This document shows positions 1 through 22,720 of a DNA stretch of 64,000 bases, piece after piece (position 1 is the first letter of the stretch; the number at the start of each line of letters is the position of its first letter). The notes below the pieces were generated by a model that was not told the origin of the DNA, did no database searches, and saw only the letters and a program-made list of their open reading frames with translations. Source of the DNA: Colius striatus (lineage: Eukaryota > Chordata > Aves > Coliiformes > Coliidae); contig NC_084767.1 in assembly GCF_028858725.1 (NCBI RefSeq), positions 18,863,895 to 18,927,894 on the forward strand. Reading direction: 5' to 3'. The position numbers and the translations under genes are program-made.

Positions 1-236
1 AAATGAGGTTTTGTTTGCTTGTTTCCTCTCACCTGTCTAAAATGAGAAAGGTATTACCTCAGCTGAGAATGTAACATAAGCTTAATCGAACATGGGCAGT
101 GTTAAGGGGCTACTATTTTGGCTAAATTTAGTTTTCCACTATTAAATCATATCACAGATTCTGAGGTCTTGAATGTCTTGAACTTATGCTGCTGGTTTTG
201 ACAAAGAAAATTTAATGGATTTGTATTTTATTTAAG

Positions 237-11345
<11,109 letters not shown>

Positions 11346-11600
11346 AGTGCCAAGTGATTACGTAGGACAGCCTGGCTTAGCTGCCAGACTCGATAGAGCT
11401 CAAATGAAGTACCTGGAAATACAATTCCTTCACACCATCTGCCCCTGAAGTTTCGTAACAATTTTAGCTAGTCTGAAACTATTACTTTTATACTTAATGT
11501 CTTCCTGCATATATCTGTGCCTGGGTTTAAGAATCACCATGATTTGGAAGAATTGAAACAAATACAACACAATTAAACTTTTACATGTATTTTGTGCTTT
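11346..11600 (+). other. RAD50: RAD50 3'UTR and probable poly(A) signal
   Basis: After the stop codon the sequence is AT-rich and non-coding. The only plausible processing signal nearby is the variant hexamer AATTAAA at 11571-11577, followed by a T/G-rich stretch (11578-11600). No canonical AATAAA occurs just after the stop, so a longer 3'UTR is possible. Confidence 0.5.
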
Positions 11601-12540
11601 AAAAGTGAAACTAAAATTGTGCTGTTCTTGGCATACATCTGGTCAGGAGCTCCTGATGCAGCCTCCTTGAAACAGCTGCACTCTGGCAGCAGAGCAGGGC
11701 TTACTCTCTGTGCTTCACAGGGCAAGGTCAGGACTGATTTGTCTCTGTCTGCTCAAGGTGTGTTCACAGCTACCCTCCTTGTCTACACAAAATTCACAAG
11801 CTTTCAAGAGAAAGAACTTTTGCCACTTTCTCTACAAGGTAACATTAGCTGAAAGGCAGAATCTTCACAAAGTTTAACAGCTTGCTTTAGAATAAGAGAA
11901 GTCCCATCTCTAACTCAATGAATGAGTGAATGGATGACAGAAGCATCTTTTTACCAAATGCTCTTTGCTTACTGTCATTGACCTCTCTGCTGCTTTAGGT
12001 AATGACAGGAGAATTATGTTATATTCAGATTCTCTATGAGATACAATCCAGAAATGCCCTTGCGAGTTAATTTGCATTGATGCTGAGCTTCACCTGTACC
12101 ACTCCGGTCTTCCTGAAGCTCCTTCCCTTCATAGAACCGCAACTGAGGGCCCTGCAGAGCACAGGCCAGAGGGAACCTGCTGCACAGTTGGGCTGACAAT
12201 GGGAAGCTGACAGCGATGTCACTGCAGTGTGCAAGGGGCCTGATAATCACAGCTCCTGAGGTTGCAGACAAGGGCTCCTCAGCAGCACGCCTTGCAGCTT
12301 CTGAAGCCATGCCAGCCCTGAGGGATGTCATTTCTGGGTAACCAAGCCAGGGGCGCCGCTTCTACCTTCAACTGTGGGTACTGGGTACAAGTCCACAAGC
12401 AGGAGACGGAATTGTGACCAAAGCTGTTTCAGAGGAAGGCTCCTTAAACCACTGTGGAAAAGAGGTTAATCTCAGCAATGTCTGGACATTTGCTTTAGGG
12501 AAATAGGGGCACGAGCCTGAGAATGTTGCAGGCTGCCTAC

Positions 12541-13385
12541 ACAGAATCACAGAATCTGAAGGGTTGGAAGGGACCTTGAAAGATATCCAGCCCAACCCCC
12601 CTGCCAGAGCAGGACCACCTACAGTAGGTCACACAGGGACTCGTGGGTTTTGAATGTCTCCAGAAAAGGAGACTCCACAACCCATGTGGACAGCCTGTTC
12701 CAGTGCTCCATGACCCTCACAGTGAGGAAGTTCTTCCTTGTATTTCTTTGGAACCTCTTATGTTCCAGCTTATACCCATTGCACCTTGTCCAATCATTGG
12801 ACATCATTGAGAAGAGCCTGGCTCCATCCTTCTGATACCCACTCTTTATATATTTGTAAGTATTAATGAGGTCACCCCTCAGTCTCCTCCAGGCTGAAGA
12901 GCCCCAGCTCCCTCAGCCTTTCATCATAAGGGAGATGCTCCACTGCCTAATCATCTTTGTGGCCCTGTGCTGAGCTCTCTCCAGCAGCTCCCTGTCCTTG
13001 AACTGAGGGGCCCAGAACTGGACACAATATTCCAGATGTGGTCTCACGAGTGCAGAGTAGAGGGGGAGGAGAACCTCTCTTGACCTTCTGCCCACAGCCC
13101 TTCTAATACACCCCAGGATGCCATTGGCCTTCTTGATCACAAGGGCACATTGCTGGCTCATGGTCATCCTGCTGTCCACCAAGACCCCCCGGTCCCTTTC
13201 CCCTGCACTGCTCTCTAAGACTTCATTCCCCAACCTGTACTGGTACATGGGGTTAGTCTTTCCCATATGCATGACTCTACACTTGCGCTTGTTGAACTTC
13301 ATTAGAACTCCAGCCTGTCCAGATCTCATTGAATGGCAGCACAGCCTTCTGGTGTGTCAAGCCACTCCTCCCAGTTTAGTATGGT
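12541..13385 (-). mobile_element. CR1 LINE 3' fragment, ORF2 C-terminal part
   Basis: Read on the - strand this encodes the CR1 ORF2 C-terminal region: [70 protein letters not shown] and [25 protein letters not shown], then the tail WNRLSTWVVESPFLETFKTH near 12640. The 3' end is the GGTTGGAAGGGACCT-type UTR with ACAGAATC-like end repeats at 12541-12560. The frame is interrupted between the two parts and the copy is 5'-truncated. It is the longest CR1 fragment in the window. Confidence 0.92.
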
Positions 13386-15930
13386 CCTTGCCCTTCAGCA
13401 GGCAGAAGTCCCTTTTTCACAACTGCCCCAGGACTGAAGCAAGGAAAGGAGCAGGAGTGTGGGCAAAGCTGGCAGGGCCAGGCAGGGCCCAAGGCCAGTT
13501 GAGCACCACAGACAGAAACAGCCTCGAGGCCTTTGCCCCTTCAGCCTCCTGCGTGGCCCGAGGGATGGGTGGACTTGGCAATAGATGCCTTAAAGGGTAA
13601 TGCCAGAAATTGAGCACTTGAACTGAGGATTAATTCCACCTGAATTTTCTGAAACTGCAAGTCACTAGAGTCAGGGTGGCCCCAGTCATCGGGAAACCAC
13701 GCAAAGATAAGCGAATGAATGGGACTTCCTAGCAATTACGCTCTTTACCAATCCCCTAAAAAAGCAATTAACACCAAACTGGTGAGGGGGGAGAGAAGGC
13801 AAAGGAAAATGCTGCAAGTGCTGCTAATGTGCATTACGTTTGCAGTTTTAAATGAGAAGCTTCACTGACTCTAGTACTACTTCCTGAAGGGGAATTTTGT
13901 TAAAGATACAATCAACAGAAAAAAATGACTTTGAATTTTCAAATTTTCCTGTACTGCCTGTTTATTTTAGCATGACACATACATCCCAGCTCATGAAGAA
14001 TTACATTATCTTCAGAAGCAACTCCCCAGCCTCTGTGAATTCTGTGCTTGTTTTCCCCCATGTTAAAGCCATGGTCTGCGATTCTTCTAGAAAGTAGCTT
14101 GGGCACATTTTTGCCTAAATCAGCCTTTCTCAGTTCCTCAGCTGCAAAGTTTGTACACACACACACTTTGAGGATTAACATTTTTGCCAGAACTTGGAAA
14201 AAACACAGAAAATGTGGTGGGAAACTAACCACTCCTATATCAAGTGTCAGTATTAAAATGACAACTGATGGGGCTTCTTCCCACACCTTTCCTTTGAGTG
14301 ATCCATAGAGCCTATGTAGGTAAGAGCTTGGGGAAGAGACTCCACCAGCCCCGTGGTTTTGATATGGGCTGGGAAACAAAAAGAATGTGCTCATGTGAAT
14401 TGAGTGTAGGGAAAACTTTAAACACTTTGATGATCGTCAGCTGCCCGTGGGCACCGCAGGGAGAGCAAGGCCGGGCTTTCTGCCGCCTCTCCTGCTGCAC
14501 CCACAGGAAGCAGGGCTGCTGCCGATGGGCCCGTCAGCCGCCCCCGGCTACGCGTCAAGGGCATCCCTGCTCCACCGCGGCTTCCTGCCTCGCCACACGG
14601 CTCGGCCCAGCGCAGCACCTGCCAGCTCAGTCGGGTTCAGCCTGCCCTCCGGCCTGAAGGTGCGGAGCAGAACAGGGAGGGATAGGACTTGTCATACGCT
14701 ACACAGTGCTCAATGCCGTCCGTAGTGCAGAACCAAGCAGAGATGTTTTGAGCAGAGATTCATTGCACTCACTGGGCAGGTGGCAAAGCCTCGCAGAAAG
14801 TGGCTCTCCATTGCCGTGTTGATTGGAGCTGAGGCTGACGGCCTCCACAGGAGAGCAGTTCTGCAGCACCCGTCCTGCACAGCCACACGCACACCTGCAC
14901 AGGGAAGGCATGGCCAGAGGCAGGCATTTGTTATGGTTTGAGACCCAAAAAGAACAACTGGAAATAATTTTTAATGCTTTCTCAGAACTGCCAATGAGTT
15001 TGATTGCAGTGGGCTCAAGAGCCAAGAATCTGGCAGTTGCCTGGGACAGCAATGTCACAGCACTCCTCCGAGAGCACCCAATGCCTCCTATGCCAGTGTG
15101 GGCACTGCTGGCAGGTCAGCCCGGGGCAGGGAGAGTGGGGCATGGGGCTGGTGTCAGCCCCGTGAGTGTGTTTGGAGCCAGGAGTGAGGTAGACGTGGGG
15201 CTCTAGAGTGCAAAGTGCAAGCAAGCAACATTCCTCCTCCTCCATACCACATCGCTGGTTCTTCAGTAACAGAACTTACGTTAGGTTTATCTTCACTTAC
15301 TAAGCATGGTGGCAACTACTGTGATTAAGAAAAAATACAGAGAGACCTGAAAGACAGCCCTGTTGGACAGTGTTGTTGCTGATGGGAATTATTATAGCAG
15401 TGGAAACCCAATACTTTGATTTTCTGGTGCTTCCTTCACTGTTCCTTATGCAGTACCACACCATGCTGTCTGCTCACAGGCAGCTGCCACAGACACTCTG
15501 CCCAAGTGCAGCAGCTGTTTAAAACTTCAGAGAGGGATTTTTTTTAATTACTATTTTTCCAATCAAAACTGCCTGCCTTAAATAAAAAGTGACATAGCCC
15601 AATGTAACTTGCTGTTTCCAGGAGCACCTTCTCCATAAAGTGTCTAATGGCAGAGGTCTGTTTTTCCTCCTGCATGCCATATTTTAGGCAAAACGCTTTA
15701 GCATGCCACCAAAATTAAAACAACAAACAGAGGTGATTATCTAGAAATAAACACCACAAACGTATGAATACAGATGATACCTTCAAAAGCTTAATCATTT
15801 AGTCTCTCTACATAACTTTGTTAGCATTTAAATGTCACACTAAATATCATTTCTAATCTATTTCATGATGAGTTTGTTTACTAGCCACCCGGGGCGAGCT
15901 GCCAGGAGCCAGCACTTACTGTCTACTTAC

Positions 15931-16000
15931 TGCAAGATTACACCTTCGGGAAATGTGACGTAGTTTGTAAATTCTCCTTCATCCAGCTTCATCCGTCTCC
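15931..16000 (-). other. exon-like open patch (candidate exon or conserved element)
   Basis: On the - strand, a pyrimidine-rich tract and CTTACAG acceptor end at 16001. A 70-nt segment follows that is open in one frame (RRMKLDEGEFTNYVTF, then PEGVILQ), and a strong donor GTAAGTAG begins at 15930. The 27-codon open frame is too short to be evidence by itself, and I recognise no family. It could be an exon of an unknown transcript, a chance arrangement, or part of a conserved regulatory element; the segment contains a TGACGTAG CRE-like motif on the + strand at 15956-15963. Confidence 0.25.
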
Positions 16001-17952
16001 CTGTAAGTTGGTTGATGTAGAAAAGAAAAAATGAGTTGCGGTGGGGCAAAGAAAATGAGTCGCAGCTCTCCCTCCAGCCACAGCAGCCCAGGCTGGCTCC
16101 AGGCCTGCTGGGCACAGGGCCTGAAACACTCACAGTTTGTAAACTCAACCACTGATCCAAGAGATATTGCATGTGCTGATGCTAGACATTACAGGGTGAC
16201 CCACATTTGGAGGGTTTTTTTAATGGTATAAAATTATTTAACCTCTCCATCAGCTTCTGAAAGTAGCACATGCGAGCAAACAGCCTGGAAAAAAGATGTT
16301 GTGGCTTTTTCCATGAGGATTTCATCGAAGGCAAAGCTGAAACAGTGTTGGAAACAAGGAAATGGTTAGTAGGGTTGTCCAAAATCGAGCCCTTAGAAAT
16401 GATAGGCCTTAAGTTGCAATTAAAGCATCCGCTGGACCTTATGAGTTCTGGCATTTGTTTCTTGATGCCATGATCCCATCCTGTCCCATCACAAAACCTA
16501 CGACTCAGTGCAGCTGGGGCTGGTCTGCTGAAGTGAGCTGTGAGGGAGGCAGAGTTGCCAGGGTCGAGATGGCCCAAGGCAGTGGGTTCTCTCCCTGCCA
16601 GGGCCCTTGCTCCGTCCTGAGCTGGGCTTGGCCAAATGCAGCTGTGGGAAACCTCCTGCTCCCCAGTGCTGAGCCAGCACTGACTGCTTAAGTGGGAAAG
16701 CACAAATCCAGCCCATCTAAATGTATGGACTGCAGTTCCTCTCTTTCCCACCAAGCCAGGGAGGTGAAGGGGATGCTGCCACAGACCTGTAGCCCCTGTA
16801 GATCTGACTCAGCCTTTGGCCATACCTGTTTCTTACCATCGATTCCATCCATGGCCACCGCTGCCAGCTGGTGCCACTGCTGGCCACAGCCTACCTCACT
16901 GCTCTTTGTTTGTGTCATGATTGTGGGCAATCGATTTTGGCTCCCCTGATGGAAAAAAAAAAGATAGAAAAGGCCATGGCTTTGTACACAGAACAGAGCA
17001 GAATTTCTGGGTCTGGCTGCACAGAGGGGCTCCTCAGCTGGTCCTTCTTTTCTGGTGTCATCATCAGGAGACACAGCTATGGAAAGGCCCAACTGGCACC
17101 TTCACACACACACCCACTGGCTGCACCCCTCCAGCCTCTCCTCCACTCTGGGGCAAGGGGATCCTGATGGGGAAAACTGCAACACCAAAACTAACCACTT
17201 GGATCATTTTTCTGAATTGTTTGCGGACAAAGTTGGGGTGGCTTAAACCAGGCATGAAAAACATAGGGAGCACAGCTCCCCCAGTGCTCGGCTCCAGGGA
17301 CCCAGATGCCTTCTGCCTCTGGCCACAGCTGGAAGCCATCCCAGCCCATCCATGCTGAGGTGGCCCAGCTTGGGCTGGCGCACAGATCTGGGCTCGTGTC
17401 TCGCTGCCAGCGTTGGGTTCTGCACAGGCACAACTTCCCTATGTTATTTCACAATCACTGCTGGATTTGATGCTGAGTGAGCTGAAGATGCTCAGAAGGA
17501 GCTGTAATGGTTCCCTTCAGGCCATCATGCTCCCAAAGGGCCACCATTCTCTCTCACCCAAGCCCCCAGCTCAAGGCCATTTCTCAGAACTGGGCTTCAC
17601 TCTGTAGCTATCGTTTTCCACCCACACCAGCTGAATTGATACGTCAGCTTTTCCCATTATCAGGTTCACGTTACCGTATTGATAGTCTGAGGGAATGATT
17701 TTATCTGCCTTTGGGGGAGGTGACACATGCTCTCCATGCAGGGTTTACAGATGGGGGGTGTTCCCAGTCAAGTGGCTTCCACTCCCCCCCACAGCCCCCC
17801 ATGGCCCCACCAGCCCCTCGGGACCACCGCACCGCTGCCAGGCACGGGGGACAGGGGCGACCACAGACATCTTCCCTAAGGTCATGGAGCATCCTGCTCA
17901 TGCAGCTTGGCTCAAAGGTCCCAGGGACACTGGATTTGAAGTTGACAGACAC

Positions 17953-18345
17953 ACACAATCCCAGAATGATGAGGGTTGGAAGGGACCTCTACAGCTCCTC
18001 CAGCCCAGCTGCCTGCTAAAACAGGTTCCCCTCAATCAGAGGGCACAGAGGCATGTCCAGATAGGTTTAGAAACCTCCAGAGAAGAGTCTACACAACCTT
18101 CCTGGGCAGCCTGTGCCAGGGCTCCCTCACCCTCACAGCAAAGAAGTTTCTCCTCATGTTCCAGTGAAACTCCCTGTGTTTCAGCTTGTGCCTGTTACCC
18201 TTTGATCTGTCATTGGGCACTACAGAAAAAAAGACTGGCCCTATCCTCTCAACACCCATCCTTTAGGTATTTATCAGCATTGATAAGGTCCCCTCTCAGC
18301 CTTCTCTTCCCAAGGCTTACCAGCCCCAGCTCTCAGCCTGCACTG
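17953..18345 (-). mobile_element. CR1 LINE 3' fragment
   Basis: On the + strand the stretch begins CCCAGAATGATGAGGGTTGG and continues with the reverse complement of the CR1 tail: CTGGGCAGCCTGTGCCAGGG at 18101-18120, CACAGCAAAGAAGTTTCTCC and CAGCTTGTGCCTGTTACCCTT. This is the inverted image of a CR1 ORF2 end plus 3'UTR. It is more decayed than the copy at 22.2 kb, so probably older. It lies about 2 kb upstream of IL13. Confidence 0.85.
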
Positions 18346-19041
18346 TGCTGTGGCCACACAGCAGCTCCTGCACCTTCCTCCTGGTACCTGCAGGCTCCCA
18401 GCTAGCTCTGACTCAGCCATTCCATTTGTCAGGAAATGACTGGGAATCATCATCATCATATCTATTTTTTTTCTTTTTTTCCCCAGTGAAATCATTTGTT
18501 TCAGTCTAATGTAAGCAGTGGAGTGCTTCAGGGCAGCCCTGCCATGTAGTGTTGTGTCTTCCAGTACAGAAGGAAGGGGTTCAGTGCTTCCTCAGGCTGT
18601 GCAGCACCTTGACTTTACTGAATTATCTGTTTTTTTAAAAAAAGGTTTAAACTTACTTGTAAATTTCGACATTCATTTGGAAAATGTAGAAACATTTGTT
18701 TACAAGCCTCTAACCAGATAGAAGGTGACATCTGGGGCTCCCCTGCATGGGGTTTGCCCGAGCCAGGGCAGAGCCACGAGGCGCCACTGGCCCCAAGCCG
18801 CTTCACCAGTGCTGGCAGCAGTGCTTGGAGAAAGGCAGAGTTTGGGGGAAAAAAATGAGCCATTTTGGCAAGTCAACTTTCTTCCCCATGAAATTCCCAT
18901 TAACAATGCAGTTCAGCCATGACGAGAAATAACCATGGGTTCATGTCTGCTCTTCTGCTCAAAGATGTGGTGGTTTGGATCCCAGAGTGACTGCTGGTTT
19001 CCCAACGTCCCTGGCATGGGATGGCACTGGGGAGACGCAGC

Positions 19042-19100
19042 ACAGTGTGAGATGGCATGGGGTCGTGTGGGATGGTGTGGGACGGTGTGAGATGTTGTAG
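19042..19100. repeat. degenerate G/T-rich short tandem repeat
   Basis: A unit of about 10 bp of the form GGGATGGTGTG recurs with variation (GAGATGGCATG, GGGATGGTGTG, GGACGGTGTG, AGATGTTGT). It has no coding potential and no similarity I recognise. Confidence 0.5.
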
Positions 19101-20249
19101 CCATGAGCATGGCACCGTGTGAGGCTGACGGGCACCATGCCAAGCCAGGCACTGCTTGGGATGTGCTACAGAGCTGAGCAAGTCCTACTTAAAACCCAAA
19201 CACCCACACGCCAGAAACCCCCCTCAGCTGCGTCTTCCTTTACATGCAAGAGCATTTTCTTGTTTCTTTGCAGATGCTTAACATCTTGATAAAAGCTTTG
19301 AGGTTTTCTTTTCTTTCAAATCTGATTTGGGCTACTTCAGCTTGCTGGAGCTGTTGGCATTATGGTCAAACAATGTTTTCTGTCACAGAGCTCAGCTGCT
19401 CCTCTCTGACAGAAGCTACACTCCCTTTTCCAAAGTGGAAATTCAATAATTGGGAATTGTCACCATCCTTTTTCTTTTTTGTTCCAGGAAAACCAGTTTT
19501 GTCAGGCTAATATAAGCAATGAAGGGGGTTGCTCCAGGGCAGTGATGCCCCTTCCCACCAGTGACGGCCGAGCTGTAGCACAGGGCTCTGTGGTCCCGAC
19601 ATGTCCTGGATATGTCCCCAAGGCCAGCACTGAGGAGAAGGGGCTACATGGGAGGAGGGGTCCTGCACATCAGCAAGCAGTTGGGATGCCCCAGAAAGCA
19701 ACACAGGCACTGGGGTGCTGCCACTCGCACCCCACCAAGGTGTCCCTGGGGTGAAGGGTACCAGGCCCTGTGTGGGCCACAGAGTTGCATGGCCTGGTTG
19801 CAAATCTGCTTTTGGTCACTTTGGCTCCTGAGTTTGTGATCTGAGGGTAACCCTGATGTCTGAGCTGCAGCCAGAGCCCCTGGGTACAAGCCTGCCCGGA
19901 AACTTGGCTGGTCTGGCAACACAGCAGGGAGACACCTCCAAAGTCAAAGAGACATGTACTGCCATCCCCCAAGGGACATCGCCACCCAGGGCAGGAGCCT
20001 GGCAGGAGTCCAGCCATGCACATCCCAGAGCAGGTCCTTCTGCCTGTCTTTTCCATTATGGAGACAAGGAAAGCTTCAGGAGATACTTCTCTGTGTAGAA
20101 GACCATGGCTTGACTTCACCTGAGCCTTGCCAGGTTAAGTCGTCAACGTGGTCATGGTTTTCCATATGCTGCACCTTACAAACACACTCAATAGTAAATA
20201 GATCCTCAAACATCAAAGAGAAATTCTCAGCTTCTCATCCCAATATCTC

Positions 20250-20440
20250 TCCATCTATCAATTAGGAGATAAAAATCTGCATGGTAGCTGAATAGCAGAT
20301 AACGGTTAAAGTCTTCGCTGTCATTACATAATGCCCCTTTGGGGCGGATGTCACTTCCCACTGCCTCGCCTGATCAACACAGGAAGACACCTATATTTGG
20401 TAGTCAATGGAGACTCCCATCCTTCTTTGCACTATAAAAA
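20250..20440 (+). promoter_or_regulatory. IL13: IL13 promoter: GATA motifs and TATA box
   Basis: A TATAAAAA box lies at 20433-20440, 85 bp before the start codon, which would place the transcription start near 20465 and give a 5'UTR of about 60 nt. Upstream are two AGATAA motifs at 20267-20272 and 20297-20302 and an inverted TATC core near 20254-20260. GATA3 binding close to the IL13 TATA box is established in mammals; its use here is inferred from motif and position. Confidence 0.6.
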
Positions 20441-20524
20441 TGGTGCTCTGCCAAGCAGTGAGGCAGAGGCACCCCGGCCAGGCAGCCCAGGCAGTACGGG
20501 AAGCGCTCGGACGGCAGCGACAGG

Positions 20525-22720
20525 ATGTTCCCCTCACTGAAGGCAGCTTTCGCGCTCCTCTCCCTGCTCGAGCTCGCCTGCCCTGTACCACTGGTGACGA
20601 CCCCTGCCAAACTAAAGCTGTCCGAGATCACCCACCGCATCCAGCAGCTCAACTCAGGAGTGCAGGTAAATGCCACTACACCTCCCGATTCTGCTCTGCT
20701 TACAGACCGGAGGAGCATTATTGATGATGATGTTCCTCAGTGCTTTGGGCACCCCAGCCTGTGTCAGCCTAGACTTTGGGTGCTCAGCATTTGACTTGGT
20801 GGTACAAGAGGCTTCTAGGGTCAGGTAGGGTGAAGTTTTCCACTTGACATTGGGCACATTGGAGAGAAAAATGCTGAGGAACAAAACAACTTCCCTCAAA
20901 GCTCCCTGTCCAACACAGAGCTGTGGCAGGGTGACAGGGGCAGCTCAGTGCCAGGAACACTGTACGAGCTGCAGAAGGGTCTCTGATCTGCACTGGTCCA
21001 TACCACCTGCTGAGCACTCCAGGACTCTCTTGCCCTTTCCAAAATAGCTGCTTACAAGTGCTGTGCAAACCTGACTCCCATCTACCCAGGAGACTATTTT
21101 GAAAATATCTGCTGAAAGATGGATCTCAGTTGTGCATCTGCGCCATGTCCCACCAGAGAGGGACGGGGACACAATGCCTCGTCCTGGGGGAGGGCACAGC
21201 TGGCAGCTCCTCGAGATTGGTCTCACAATGACAGCATCATAGTGACAGCTCTCTCTTGTGTCACCTCTCCAGGTCCCCTGCAATGACACCCGAGTGGCAC
21301 AGGTCGCCTTCACGGACCGAAAGGTAAAAGTTGCTGGAGCAAAAGGTGGAAGCGTTTCTAACACACAGACACAGCCAATGCCTTCCTCGCACCGTGCACA
21401 GCCCACGGGTGGCTTTATTAGTCACTGAGCTGCTCAAGTATCAGTGGCTGGGGGCAAGCACAGGGCTGGATGCCCTCCAGAGCCTCTGCCCTGCAGCTGC
21501 CCCAGCCCCAGTCCCCGAGTAAAGCCCAGGGCCCGAGGCACCGGGAAGGGCAGCAATTGCAGCCGTAAAATGAAAGCAGTTTAGGAAGCCACCATGAAAC
21601 CTCCCACCTGTCATGGACACCTTGATAAGCAGCATCAACTTAAATCAACTACATAGCTCTAATGACGTTTCCCCACCATGTTCACAGCTGTCAGAACAGG
21701 AGCTGCTGTGCCAGGCTGCCATGGCGCTCACCAAAATCACCAGGTGCAAGAAAGACTACGAGCCGCTCATCATCAACCTGCAAAAGCTGCACAGCAAGAG
21801 GGTAAGCAGGAGCTGCAGCCACGCTGCTCATCAACCACTCCGCAGCTACGGCCCCTGGTGTGGCCATGCCCCCTGTGCTGTACTACAGCACTGAACATGA
21901 GCTCAGCTCAGTGCTAGTCTGCCAGATCTGCCCACGGTGTTTGTTACCTTGCACAGGGCCAGACCTGGGCATTGCAGACCTGAGCAATGCTGCAGGATAA
22001 TTTGCCTCAATGGGAAGAAGGTGAGTGTCCCCATCAGCCTCAGCCACTGTGGGCCAGTGGCCATGGGGGCCATATCACTGGGCAGAGGAGCCAGGTGCTT
22101 GTCCTGAGCAAAGGACAGATTCCCAGCCTCCCGGGGCAGCATCCTCACAACTCTGAATCATAGAATCATAGAATGGTAGGGGTTGGAAGGGACCTTTAGA
22201 GATCATCTAGTCCAACCTCCCTGCAGATGCTGGTCCACCTAGATCAGGTTGCATAGGAACATGTCCAGGCGGGTCTTGAAGACCTCCAAGGAAGGAGACT
22301 CCACAACCCCTCTGGGCAGCCTGTGCCAGGGCTCCCTCACCTGAACAGTGAAATAGTTTCTTCTTATATTTAAGTGGAACTTTTTGTGTTCCAGCTTCAT
22401 CCCATTACCCCTTGTCCTGTTGCTAGCTACTATAGAAAAAAGGGATGCCCCAACCTCCTGACACCCACCCTTTAGACAAATTGCTGAATTATTTATATGG
22501 AGATAGAAGCAATGGAAACAAACCATCTGCTTGGGCTGCTGGCCTGGCTAAATCCTGCTGCTAAATCCCACTGCCAGCTCTAATGCACTTCACATTTTTC
22601 CTTCCCCAGAACTGTTCCCTGAGCAATGAAAACGAGATCTATCTGCGCAACTTCTTGCCGGAGCTGGGGAACTTCACCCAGGGGATGTACAGGCGCCTGG
22701 CCACACGCGCTGCACACTGA
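20525..22720 (+). CDS. IL13: Interleukin-13
   Basis: IL13 is a secreted four-helix type-2 cytokine acting through the IL13RA1/IL4R receptor. Exons 20525-20665, 21273-21323, 21688-21801 and 22610-22720 all join in phase 0 and give 138 aa (47+17+38+36). Residues 1-20 form a signal peptide ([20 protein letters not shown]). Helix A is [13 protein letters not shown]. The short second exon reads [17 protein letters not shown]. Mature cysteines are C50, C72, C84 and C104, suiting two disulfides. N-glycosylation sequons are at N51 (NDT), N103 (NCS) and N123 (NFT). The call as IL13 rather than IL4 rests on adjacency to RAD50, the helix pattern and the partner gene at 28.5 kb. Similarity to mammalian IL13 is low, as usual for avian cytokines. 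Intron 3 contains a CR1 copy. Confidence 0.92.
22157..22480 (-). mobile_element. CR1 LINE 3' fragment inside IL13 intron 3
   Basis: The - strand encodes the CR1 ORF2 tail ([39 protein letters not shown]) ending near 22239. It is followed by the 3'UTR (GATGATCTCTAAAGGTCCC on the - strand) and the diagnostic end repeat ATTCTATGATTCTATGATTC at 22157-22176. The coding tail and end repeats are well preserved, so this is the youngest CR1 copy in the window. It is inserted antisense to IL13 between exons 3 and 4. Confidence 0.95.

Larger units (their letters stand above)
11601..20250. other. RAD50-IL13 intergenic region
   Basis: About 8.6 kb with no gene I can support. It contains two CR1 fragments (12541-13385 and 17953-18345), a short degenerate G/T-rich tandem patch (19042-19100) and a splice-flanked open patch on the - strand at 15931-16000. 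The 14.4-17.6 kb part is GC-richer and full of overlapping random open frames. In mammals the RAD50-IL13 spacing is only a few kilobases, so this interval has been enlarged partly by CR1 insertion. Confidence 0.6.

Noticed and set aside
17695-18405. 236-codon open frame on the + strand upstream of IL13
   Set aside because: Half of it is an inverted CR1 fragment and the rest shows no similarity or exon signals.
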